Origin: UBA668 sp040081465
GTDB taxonomy: Bacteria; Actinomycetota; Acidimicrobiia; Acidimicrobiales; Ilumatobacteraceae
NCBI GenBank assembly: GCA_040081465.1
Contig: JBEBGL010000026.1
Coordinates: forward strand, 1 to 28,038
DNA: 28,038 nucleotides
Direction of reading: 5' to 3'
Every line of letters begins with the position of its first letter. Within the stretch, counting starts at the first letter, position 1. The notes beneath the pieces were generated by a model. The model did no database searches. It worked only from the letters and a program-made list of their open reading frames with translations, and was not told the origin of the DNA. This document shows positions 15,842 through 22,645 of the stretch, in pieces. The translations under genes were made by a program, and so were the position numbers.

Positions 15842-18018
15842 TTCGCCGCTACGAAACGGCGAAGTCGCAAGCTGTTACTGACGACGAAAACGCTGCTGAA
15901 TGCCATCGCCGCGCCTGCAACAAGCGGTGACAGTTTCCACGACATCGCGAGTGGGATAGCGGCCACGTTGTAGGCAAAGGCCCAGAACAGGTTGCCCTTG
16001 ATAACGCCGAGCGTTCGGCGGCTGAGACGGATCGCATCGGCAGCCGCGTGCAGATCGGCGCGCAACAAGGTCAGGTCGCTGGCTTCAATCGCTGCGTCAG
16101 TGCCGGTACCCATCGCAATTCCCAAGTCCGCCTGCGCCAGCGCGGCCGCGTCGTTGACACCGTCGCCCACCATTGCCACCACTTTGCCGTCATCCTGCAA
16201 GCGGCGAATGGCGGCAACCTTTTCTTCGGGTAGCACGCCAGCCACAACGTTTTCAGCGCGGATGCCGACCGCATCAGCGACGGCGTGCGCGGTCACTTCG
16301 TTGTCGCCGGTGAGTAGGTACGCATCCAGTCCGAGTTCGTGCAGTCGAACAATCGCCACCTGACTTGTCGGCTTCACTGTGTCGGCCACGGCGATCGTGC
16401 CAGCTAGCGAACCCGAACGCAGAACGGCGACGATCGTGGCGGAACTGTCGCCAGCTTCGGCGGGAGTTGCGCGGCGAACTTCGATCACCTCACCGCCGAC
16501 CGTTGCGCGCACGCCCACACCCGCCGACGACACGAACGCAGTCGCAGTCGGTACCTCGATACCTTGCTCGCGGGCGGCCTGCACGATCGCCGCGGCGATC
16601 GGGTGCTCGCTCCCCGCTTCGACCGCGGCGGCTAGTGCCAATACGTCTCCTTCAACTTCAGTGACTCTCATCTGTCCCGTAGTGATGGTGCCGGTCTTGT
16701 CGAGCACGATCGTGTCGACGCGTCGTGTGCTCTCCAGGATCTCTGGGCCTTTGATGAGAATGCCCATCTGCGCGCCGCGCCCCGTGCCAACCAACAACGC
16801 GGTTGGTGTCGCCAAGCCGAGCGCGCATGGGCAAGCGATGATCAGAACCGCAACAGCCGGCGCCATCGCGTCGGCGATGCTGTTGGTCCGCGCAAACCAA
16901 AACCCCAGGGTCGCTACTGCGAGAACAATGACCACGGGCACAAACACGCCCGCGACACGATCGGCGAGGCGTTGCACCGGCGCGCGGCCAGACTGAGCGG
17001 CTTGTACGAGACGCGCCATTTGCGCGAGCGCCGTGTCAGCACCAACGCGAGTTGCGCGCACGACCAGGCGGCCGTTGGTGTTGATCGTTGCGCCACTCAC
17101 CATGCTGCCCGGCTTCACTTCCACTGGCACGCTTTCGCCGGTGACAAGGCTGACATCGATCGCCGCTTCGCCTTCTTCAACTTCGCCGTCGGTAGCGATG
17201 CGCTCGCCGGGTCGAACAACGAAGCGATCGCCCACACGCAACTCGCTGCCGGCGCGTTGCTGTTCGCTGCCATCAGGCAGCAGCACGTTGGCAGTGTCGG
17301 CACCGAGTGCGAGTAGCGCACGCAGCGCCCCGCCCGCGCGCCGCTTCGAACGCGCTTCAAACCAGCGACCGGCCAGGATCAGCGCCACGGTCGTGCTCGC
17401 GACTTCAAGGTACAGATGGTGATTGTCGCCCCGATTCGGAATGAGCGACATCGGCATCGTCATGCCGAGATCACCTGCCGACGTCGCGAGCAGCGCATAC
17501 AAACTCCAGCCGTACGCGGCCATGACGCCGACCGACACGAGTGTGTCCATGCTGGCTTCCGCCTGCTGCAGATTTCTCCACGCCGCGCGATGAAACGGCC
17601 AAGCCGACCACACCGCGACCGGCGTTGCCAGCGCGAGAGCAACCCACTGCCAGCTGCGGAACTGAAGCGCTGGCACCATAGACAGCAACAGCACCGGCAC
17701 ACCCAGGACGATGGCTGCGATCAGGCGCCGACGAAGATCGGCGAGGCGCGCGACAGCCGGATCGTTATCTGGATCGTCATTCAGCGACGGCAGCGCTGCG
17801 TCGTAGCCAATCGACTGCACAGCTGCAATCAACGCCGCTGTATTGGCGGACGCCGGTTCGAAATCAACCGTGGCTCGCTCAGTCGCGTAGTTCACCGTGG
17901 CCGTCACACCATCGAGCCGGTTCAACTTCTTTTCGATCCGACTGGCGCACGCGGCGCACGTCATCCCACTCAATTGCAGGTCGACGTGTTCCAGGGTGTC
18001 CGTTTCGCTAAGAGTCAT
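15838..18018 (-). CDS. copA: Cu(I)-translocating P-type ATPase
   Basis: CopA exports Cu(I) across the cytoplasmic membrane using ATP. The 726 residues begin with one heavy-metal-associated domain with GMTCAAC (Cys21 and Cys24). Further motifs are TGES (293-296, actuator), the transmembrane copper site CPC (396-398), the phosphorylated aspartate D440 in DKTGTIT, SEHPIAAAI in the nucleotide domain, and GDGVNDAAAL. The late membrane segments carry the YN and MxxSS residues (FAYNVAAIP, AMAFSSVFVVSNS) that mark the Cu(I) subtype PIB-1. Both ends overlap neighbours by 4 bp, so it is translated within the csoR operon. Confidence 0.97.
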   Translation of the reverse strand: MTLSETDTLEHVDLQLSGMTCAACASRIEKKLNRLDGVTATVNYATERATVDFEPASANTAALIAAVQSIGYDAALPSLNDDPDNDPAVARLADLRRRLIAAIVLGVPVLLLSMVPALQFRSWQWVALALATPVAVWSAWPFHRAAWRNLQQAEASMDTLVSVGVMAAYGWSLYALLATSAGDLGMTMPMSLIPNRGDNHHLYLEVASTTVALILAGRWFEARSKRRAGGALRALLALGADTANVLLPDGSEQQRAGSELRVGDRFVVRPGERIATDGEVEEGEAAIDVSLVTGESVPVEVKPGSMVSGATINTNGRLVVRATRVGADTALAQMARLVQAAQSGRAPVQRLADRVAGVFVPVVIVLAVATLGFWFARTNSIADAMAPAVAVLIIACPCALGLATPTALLVGTGRGAQMGILIKGPEILESTRRVDTIVLDKTGTITTGQMRVTEVEGDVLALAAAVEAGSEHPIAAAIVQAAREQGIEVPTATAFVSSAGVGVRATVGGEVIEVRRATPAEAGDSSATIVAVLRSGSLAGTIAVADTVKPTSQVAIVRLHELGLDAYLLTGDNEVTAHAVADAVGIRAENVVAGVLPEEKVAAIRRLQDDGKVVAMVGDGVNDAAALAQADLGIAMGTGTDAAIEASDLTLLRADLHAAADAIRLSRRTLGVIKGNLFWAFAYNVAAIPLAMSWKLSPLVAGAAMAFSSVFVVSNSLRLRRFVAAK

Positions 18019-18836
18019 GAGATGACCACCGTGAACGCGACGGTGACAACCGAGCCAGCGTGGCCGAACTGCAGAAACAGTCGATACGTGCCGGGTTCGG
18101 ACACACCTTCACCGAAGTCGAATGTTCCCGCCGGACTGTCGAGAGGATGTAAGTGCCTGAACGCAAGGTCGCCTTGGCGAATCGCGACCAAGTGCGCCAC
18201 CTGTTCCAGATATGGCTCGAGGTCGGTGGCCGCGCTGCCGTCGGCGTTGGTGACGACAAATCCAAAGCCGTTGCGAGTTATCAGCAGCCCATCGATCTCA
18301 ACGCGGTCGTCGGCCGGCGGAATTGGCACGGCGTCGATCACTGTTCCGTCGTCGATGTCCGCGGTCACGATGATTGGTTCCGCGACCGGTTTGCCGTCAA
18401 CGACGGGAGTTGATTCGAACACGAGATGCCACTGGCCCGGTCCGGTGATCGGCACTGTCCAGGACCCGTCGCTGCCGATGGTGGGGTGCACGTGTTGGAA
18501 CTCGCTGAGATCGGGGCGGATGACAATCGCGTGCAACAGAGCACCGTGTGCCATCGCGAATTCGGTGACGGTGTCGCCATTTGGGCCACGCAGATGAAAT
18601 GGCGCGTCGTCTCCGTGCATGTGCTCGGTGACCAGGTGGTGGCCATTCATCTCCGACCCAGGGACCATCGGCGACGTTGAATCACCGGATGAATGACCGT
18701 CGTGCGTCGACTCAGAACCTGATGAGTGATCGTGACCGGGCAAGCGCTCGCCGAATGCGTACGCGGTACCGAAGGTGCCCGCGAGCACGAGCGCGAACGA
18801 ACCCAAGCGCACGCCGACTCGTTGACTGCTTTGCAT
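18015..18836 (-). CDS. His-rich secreted copper-associated protein
   Basis: This 273-residue protein has an N-terminal signal or anchor segment (about 9-28), followed by a His/Ser/Asp-rich stretch (about 33-75, with HDHSSG, HDGHSS, GHH and EHMHGDD). Two beta domains follow, each with a His-x-His-Pro element (FQHVHPT and FRHLHPL) and an F-x-F/L-Q-type strand (LFLQFGHAG). Such HxHP proteins occur beside copper transporters in many actinobacteria and probably bind copper outside the membrane, though the exact role is not established. ATG 18836 is preferred; it lies two bases after the copZ stop, while the TTG at 18842 would overlap that stop. The gene's own stop overlaps the copA start as ATGA. 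Confidence 0.78.
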   Translation of the reverse strand: MQSSQRVGVRLGSFALVLAGTFGTAYAFGERLPGHDHSSGSESTHDGHSSGDSTSPMVPGSEMNGHHLVTEHMHGDDAPFHLRGPNGDTVTEFAMAHGALLHAIVIRPDLSEFQHVHPTIGSDGSWTVPITGPGQWHLVFESTPVVDGKPVAEPIIVTADIDDGTVIDAVPIPPADDRVEIDGLLITRNGFGFVVTNADGSAATDLEPYLEQVAHLVAIRQGDLAFRHLHPLDSPAGTFDFGEGVSEPGTYRLFLQFGHAGSVVTVAFTVVIS

Positions 18837-18838
18837 CG

Positions 18839-19039
18839 TCAACCGACCTCGAAGCCTGCCTCGTCGACGGCGGCCACAAGCGCGGCGTGGTCGAGTGCGA
18901 CTCCCGTGACCGTGACGAGTTTCGTTTCAAGGTCGACGCTGACGTCGGTGACGCCCGCGACCTTGCCGACCTCGGTCTTCACTGAAGCTTCGCAGTGACC
19001 ACAGGTCATGCCTGGAACCAGCAAGATTGTCTCGCTCAT
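18839..19039 (-). CDS. copZ: Copper chaperone, heavy-metal-associated domain protein
   Basis: This 66-residue cytoplasmic protein is a single ferredoxin-like HMA domain with the Cu(I)-binding motif GMTCGHC near residue 10. It should carry Cu(I) to CopA's N-terminal HMA domain or metal site. The ATG overlaps the csoR stop as ATGA, so the chaperone is made together with the sensor. Length and sequence are normal for CopZ. Confidence 0.93.
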   Translation of the reverse strand: MSETILLVPGMTCGHCEASVKTEVGKVAGVTDVSVDLETKLVTVTGVALDHAALVAAVDEAGFEVG

Positions 19040-19341
19040 GCGCGCAACATCCTTTCGATTGCTTTGGTGGCTTCGTGTACGAGTGCATCGGTGCGTTCGG
19101 TGTCGCCGCTAGCGGCCGCACCGGCAACACAGTGCTGCAGGTGCTCGTCGAGCAAGTGCAGGCCGACGCCCTGCAGCGCTTTGCTGGCGGCGGCGACCTG
19201 GGTAAGCACGTCGATGCAGTACGTGTCGTCCTCGACCATTCGTTGCAAACCGCGGATCTGTCCTTCGACACGACGCAAACGCGACATCACCTGTTGCTTG
19301 TCGGCGGAGTACCCGGGGGTTGCGTGCGCGGTCTGAGTCAC
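19036..19341 (-). CDS. csoR: Copper-sensing repressor
   Basis: CsoR is a small all-helical repressor that releases DNA on binding Cu(I). The GTG at 19341 gives 101 residues, a normal length. Cu(I) ligands are C42 (DTYCID), H67 and C71 (EHLQHC), with the same 25- and 4-residue spacing as in Mycobacterium tuberculosis CsoR (C36, H61, C65). The MSRLRRVEGQIRGLQRMV segment is the family's DNA-contacting helix region. The start is decided by the -10 TACACT exactly six bases upstream, implying a leaderless message. A matching operator lies inside the promoter, so the operon is probably autoregulated. A longer open frame upstream runs antisense-style through the crotonase gene and is not credible. 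Confidence 0.96.
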   Translation of the reverse strand: MTQTAHATPGYSADKQQVMSRLRRVEGQIRGLQRMVEDDTYCIDVLTQVAAASKALQGVGLHLLDEHLQHCVAGAAASGDTERTDALVHEATKAIERMLRA

Positions 19342-19347
19342 GCAATC

Positions 19348-19376
19348 AGTGTATACCCCTAGGGGGTATCTTGCAA
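19348..19376 (-). promoter_or_regulatory. csoR operon promoter
   Basis: On the minus strand TTGCAA (19376-19371) is followed by a 17-base spacer and TACACT (19353-19348), then six bases to the csoR GTG. The -35 and spacer lie within the final codons of the upstream crotonase gene. Confidence 0.65.
19353..19369. promoter_or_regulatory. CsoR operator palindrome
   Basis: ATACCCC-TAG-GGGGTAT is a perfect 7-bp inverted repeat with a 3-bp centre. It sits between the -35 and -10 of the csoR promoter. G/C tracts flanked by TA are typical of CsoR sites. The minus-strand copy also encodes the last residues and the TAG stop of the crotonase gene. Confidence 0.8.
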
Positions 19377-20159
19377 CATGCCGTTTGCACGCTCTGTGTA
19401 GTTCGGCTTGCGCTTCTCGAGGAACGCCGCGATTCCTTCTTGCGCATCGGGACTGGTCGCTGCCTGCGCCATCATGCCCACCGCTCGCTCGTAGGCGATC
19501 GGTTGATCGAGCCCCACCTGCGCATAAAAGCCGCGCTTGCCGAGCGCCTTGCTCAGCACGCTGCCGCGGGTGGCGCGCACGAGCAAGTCGTGCGTTGCGG
19601 TGTGCAACTCGGCATCTGGAACGGCAAGGTTGATCAGGCCCCACTCCGCCGCGGTGGCAGCCGTGATCGGGTCGCCGGTCAGCGCCATCTGCATTGCGCG
19701 CTTGCGGCTGATGTTGCGCGCAACAGCGACGAGAGGCGTGTGGCAAAACAGTCCGCCCTTGCCTCCAGGAATAGCGAACGATGCAGACTCGGCCGCCACC
19801 GCGAGATCACATGTCGCGACTAGTTGACAGCCGGCGGCGGTCGCAAGTGCATGCACGCGCGCGATGACGACCTGCGGCACTGACTGCACGGTGTCCATCA
19901 TCTCGGTGCACACGTCGAACAGGTGCGTTGCGTCTTCGAGCGAAGTCCCGGCCATGTCGCCGAAGTTGTGCCCTGCTGAGAACACCGGGCCGTTGGCCGC
20001 CAGGACGACGCCGAGCGCATCGGTGGCGGCGACATCGCGAAACGCTTGCGTCAACTCGAGCATCACATCGAGCGCGAGCGCGTTGCGCTTCTCGGGTCGA
20101 TTGAGGGTGATTGTTGTGAAAGGTCCGTCGGCCTCGACGGTGACGTGTTGGTAGCTCAC
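19359..20159 (-). CDS. ECHDC3-like crotonase-family protein
   Basis: From GTG 20159 this is a 266-residue crotonase-fold protein. It has the N-terminal ITLNRPEKRNAL motif, the oxyanion-hole segments VFSAGHNF and AAGCQL, and the C-terminal GIAAFLEKRKP. The closest family by eye is ECHDC3 (shared AAGCQLVA, GLFC and QEGI-AFL-KRKP). Both glutamates used by classical enoyl-CoA hydratase are missing: their positions hold Q112 and G132. A hydratase reaction is therefore doubtful; a CoA-ester isomerase, thioesterase-like or other role is possible. It starts 4 bp after the DUF983 stop, so the two are probably co-transcribed. Its final codons contain the csoR operator. Confidence 0.88.
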   Translation of the reverse strand: MSYQHVTVEADGPFTTITLNRPEKRNALALDVMLELTQAFRDVAATDALGVVLAANGPVFSAGHNFGDMAGTSLEDATHLFDVCTEMMDTVQSVPQVVIARVHALATAAGCQLVATCDLAVAAESASFAIPGGKGGLFCHTPLVAVARNISRKRAMQMALTGDPITAATAAEWGLINLAVPDAELHTATHDLLVRATRGSVLSKALGKRGFYAQVGLDQPIAYERAVGMMAQAATSPDAQEGIAAFLEKRKPNYTERANGMLQDTP

Positions 20160-20163
20160 CGCG

Positions 20164-20583
20164 TCAGTCTCGCGCCGTTTGAGCGTGCTGCGCAGCGTCG
20201 GCAAGTTCGGCGGCGTCGGGCTTGTGCGACAAGAGGTCGACCGCCAGCCACAAGGTGTTGGTGAACGGAAAGAACAGCAACGGCAACACGATCGCTCCAC
20301 CCATGAACCCAAGAGTGAGCGCCACCACCGGGAAGTCAGGCGCCGTCGCAATGAACGCTGCGATCATCCCAACTGCAATCACGATGAACGTGAAGAGGAA
20401 GTTCAGGCCGACCGAACCAAGTTCGAAGCCCTGCTCGCGATTCCACCTGATGCCACAAGTGCGGCAGCGTTCGAGACGTCCGAGCCAGCACCGAATGAAC
20501 GTCCGTCGCGATCCGCAGAGCGGGCACTTCAGCACCGCCGCCCGGCGGAACATCGTGAACACGCTGGGCAACGATGACGTCAC
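20164..20583 (-). CDS. DUF983 family membrane protein
   Basis: This 139-residue protein begins with two CxxC pairs (CPLCGS and CRTCGI, roughly residues 20-47) that probably bind zinc, followed by two hydrophobic helices (about 60-115) with a short loop. This is the DUF983 layout; function is unknown, although relatives often lie near cytochrome oxidase genes. GTG 20583 is chosen because TACGCT lies exactly six bases upstream; ATG 20553 would give 129 residues and also retain the full domain. Divergent from the lipoprotein gene at 20648. Confidence 0.82.
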   Translation of the reverse strand: MTSSLPSVFTMFRRAAVLKCPLCGSRRTFIRCWLGRLERCRTCGIRWNREQGFELGSVGLNFLFTFIVIAVGMIAAFIATAPDFPVVALTLGFMGGAIVLPLLFFPFTNTLWLAVDLLSHKPDAAELADAAQHAQTARD

Positions 20584-20589
20584 GCATCC

Positions 20590-20595
20590 AGCGTA
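20590..20595 (-). promoter_or_regulatory. -10 element of a probable leaderless promoter
   Basis: TACGCT on the minus strand is six bases before the GTG at 20583, matching the arrangement seen at csoR and serA. No clear -35 was found. Confidence 0.4.
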
Positions 20596-20607
20596 AGGAG
20601 CAACTGC

Positions 20608-20613
20608 TAAATT
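20608..20613 (+). promoter_or_regulatory. Possible -10 element of the tandem lipoprotein genes
   Basis: TAAATT fits TANNNT and would give a leader of about 28 bases that contains the GGAG ribosome-binding site before GTG 20648. No -35 match is evident. Confidence 0.3.
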
Positions 20614-20637
20614 CGTTGGACCTGCGGCGTCGCGTTT

Positions 20638-20641
20638 GGAG
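20638..20641 (+). promoter_or_regulatory. Ribosome binding site deciding the lipoprotein 1 start
   Basis: GGAG lies six bases before the GTG at 20648 and makes that codon, not the TTG at 20636, the start. The same site recurs before the paralogous gene downstream. Confidence 0.6.
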
Positions 20642-20647
20642 TCAATC

Positions 20648-22621
20648 GTGAAACATAAGTCGGTCGTGCTCTGCTTTCTCGCCACCACGCTGGTTGCGTG
20701 CTCGGGGTCGGACTCGACATCAAGCGACGGCTCGGCGGACACGACTGCGGGTAGTGACGGCCTCGTCGATCCGGAATCAGTTTTGGATCCCGTCACTGAG
20801 GAACTGTCGGCAATCCGCGAGGCGAATGACGGGTACCTACCGCTTCAGGATTCGCTCGACTTGTTCGCGTCGACCTTCGGAGAGTTACCCGGAGGCGACG
20901 CTGGTCGGTTTGTTGGTGGGGAGGGCAACGGGTCAATGGCCTTGCACGCTGTCGCTCGATTCTGGGACCAGCTCTCTGTCGATCAAGTAGCCGCGGTGCA
21001 ATCAGTTCTGGGCTACACACCGCTCAGTTCTTCGCTGGTCTTACGTGCGGCGTCACCACCCGATCCTGCCCTACAGCGGGAGGTCGATGCTCAACGCGCG
21101 ACTATTGCTACTCGACTTGGGATAGACGTTCCATTTCCGATCGTCGGTTACCTGGTTCCGGGGTTGGCGGTCACAGACGGCGACCACGTCAGGGCTGTTG
21201 GAGGTCTCGCAATCAGTGAACGCGAAGGTTCAATTGTCGGGACTGGTTCCCCCGACCGGTGCGCCATAAAGTTCGCAGCCGAAGACCCACTGACAGCGAA
21301 CGACGTAGCGCACGAGGTCTTCCACTGCTTCCAGATGTTTCTCGCCGGCGACCTGACGACCTTCTATGCGGCGCAGCACTGGATCACCGAAGGTTCTGCC
21401 GAGTGGGTCCAGAACGATGTTGCCGGCAGTGGCGGCGGAGCCCAACGCAACTTCCAGACATGGACATTCACTGACTCGTCGCTATATGCGATGTCTTACC
21501 AAGCAATTGGCTACTACTGGGTGCTCGATTCTCTGGGAGTGTCGCCCTATCAGGTGATCGACGAGATGCTGGTGGCGGGAGGTGCACTTGCGGCCGTCGC
21601 TGCTAGTGGATTGGACCCAATAGAAGTTCTGGCGAGAGCGTCCACCTCGAGAGCGCGCGCACACACGGTGATGAGTCTTCCCGTTTCGGAGAGATGGGAC
21701 TTCACCTCGTCGCGGGTTCCGCGCTTCGGATACCACACGGAATACACGGTCACACCGAGCGACGGCTTGCGACGCGTGACGCCGCTGCCGAACTTCGCGA
21801 TGGGAACGGCTGCCGTCTTTCGATTGGACGGCGGCAACGTTGTTCGCGTTTCTGTCGAAGGCGAGGTCGGCACTCTGGAGTTCTTTGGAAAGGACCCGAT
21901 TGGGTGGAGCGGCACACTGAATCGCGAATTCTGCCTTGAGGAAACAGGGTGCACGTGCGCCAGCGACGGCAGCGCTGAGATGGAAAGCGGTTCACGCGAC
22001 CTAATTGTCGCCGGCGGTCAGCTCTCGAGTGGTCGAGTTGTTTACGACATCAGCATTCCCGAGATCGCGTTCACGGATGGGCACTGGGAGGGGACAACGT
22101 GGTCCACAGATCTCACGCTGAGCGGGGCCTCAGGAAGTGGTAATCGTTCGGCAACTGAGTCACCTATTGAATTCACGATTGAAGATGGCGTCGTCACGTC
22201 CGGATCGTACGGTCTTGTCTATGAAGGGATCTTTCAGACGGCCATGGGCGCGGCCACCGGGGCGGTCGCGATTTTCGGCAACATCACGGGGTGCGGATAC
22301 TCCCCCAAGTTCGAGCCCACCTCAATCTCGATTGAAGCCACAGTCGTACTTGCAGACGGATCGTCGGGACCCATACATGTCGAAATGGACCTCGCTGCCC
22401 AGGTCATGCAGATAACGCCCCCCGTCGGTCCCGCACAGTCGGTGCCGATGACGGGTGGACCATCAACGGCTACGGGCTTCACAACCTGGTGGGTTGACCG
22501 CGGGAGCACTGCTGGTCACCGCGTCGGAGAGTTGGATGCCAGCCATGAACTCTCAGCGATGAGTTTGGCTGGCTTTGTCGTCAGCGAAGTGGGGTTCTTC
22601 TTCGATATCAGCCGCGTCTGA
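20648..22621 (+). CDS. Putative gluzincin-type metallopeptidase lipoprotein 1
   Basis: From GTG 20648 this is a 657-residue exported lipoprotein with signal peptide and lipobox TLVAC (Cys18), then a Ser/Asp/Thr-rich linker. Residues 222-226 are HEVFH, and EGSAEW follows at 248-253. HExxH plus a downstream E-G-x-A-E-W/Y is the zinc site of the gluzincin peptidase group (clan MA), in which E248 would be the third ligand. The helical catalytic region is at about 100-330. A C-terminal half rich in beta strands has a C-LEE-x-G-C-x-C motif and GCGYSP. No exact family was recognised; peptidase activity is inference from the motif. An almost superimposable paralog follows 24 bp downstream, suggesting co-transcription. 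Confidence 0.7.
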   Translation: MKHKSVVLCFLATTLVACSGSDSTSSDGSADTTAGSDGLVDPESVLDPVTEELSAIREANDGYLPLQDSLDLFASTFGELPGGDAGRFVGGEGNGSMALHAVARFWDQLSVDQVAAVQSVLGYTPLSSSLVLRAASPPDPALQREVDAQRATIATRLGIDVPFPIVGYLVPGLAVTDGDHVRAVGGLAISEREGSIVGTGSPDRCAIKFAAEDPLTANDVAHEVFHCFQMFLAGDLTTFYAAQHWITEGSAEWVQNDVAGSGGGAQRNFQTWTFTDSSLYAMSYQAIGYYWVLDSLGVSPYQVIDEMLVAGGALAAVAASGLDPIEVLARASTSRARAHTVMSLPVSERWDFTSSRVPRFGYHTEYTVTPSDGLRRVTPLPNFAMGTAAVFRLDGGNVVRVSVEGEVGTLEFFGKDPIGWSGTLNREFCLEETGCTCASDGSAEMESGSRDLIVAGGQLSSGRVVYDISIPEIAFTDGHWEGTTWSTDLTLSGASGSGNRSATESPIEFTIEDGVVTSGSYGLVYEGIFQTAMGAATGAVAIFGNITGCGYSPKFEPTSISIEATVVLADGSSGPIHVEMDLAAQVMQITPPVGPAQSVPMTGGPSTATGFTTWWVDRGSTAGHRVGELDASHELSAMSLAGFVVSEVGFFFDISRV

Positions 22622-22635
22622 CGCGGAAAACGTTT

Positions 22636-22639
22636 GGAG
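22636..22639 (+). promoter_or_regulatory. Ribosome binding site deciding the lipoprotein 2 start
   Basis: GGAG lies six bases before the GTG at 22646. The surrounding GTTTGGAGTCA is identical to that before lipoprotein 1, so the leader was copied in the gene duplication. Confidence 0.6.
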
Positions 22640-22645
22640 TCAGTA

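Noticed and set aside
17416..18597. Plus-strand open frame of 393 codons
   Set aside because: It runs antisense to copA and the His-rich protein gene and has low-complexity Arg/His/Ser composition with no family motif.
19036..19746. Extended 236-residue version of csoR
   Set aside because: The N-terminal 135 residues are out of frame with the crotonase on the same strand and resemble no protein. The leaderless promoter points to GTG 19341.
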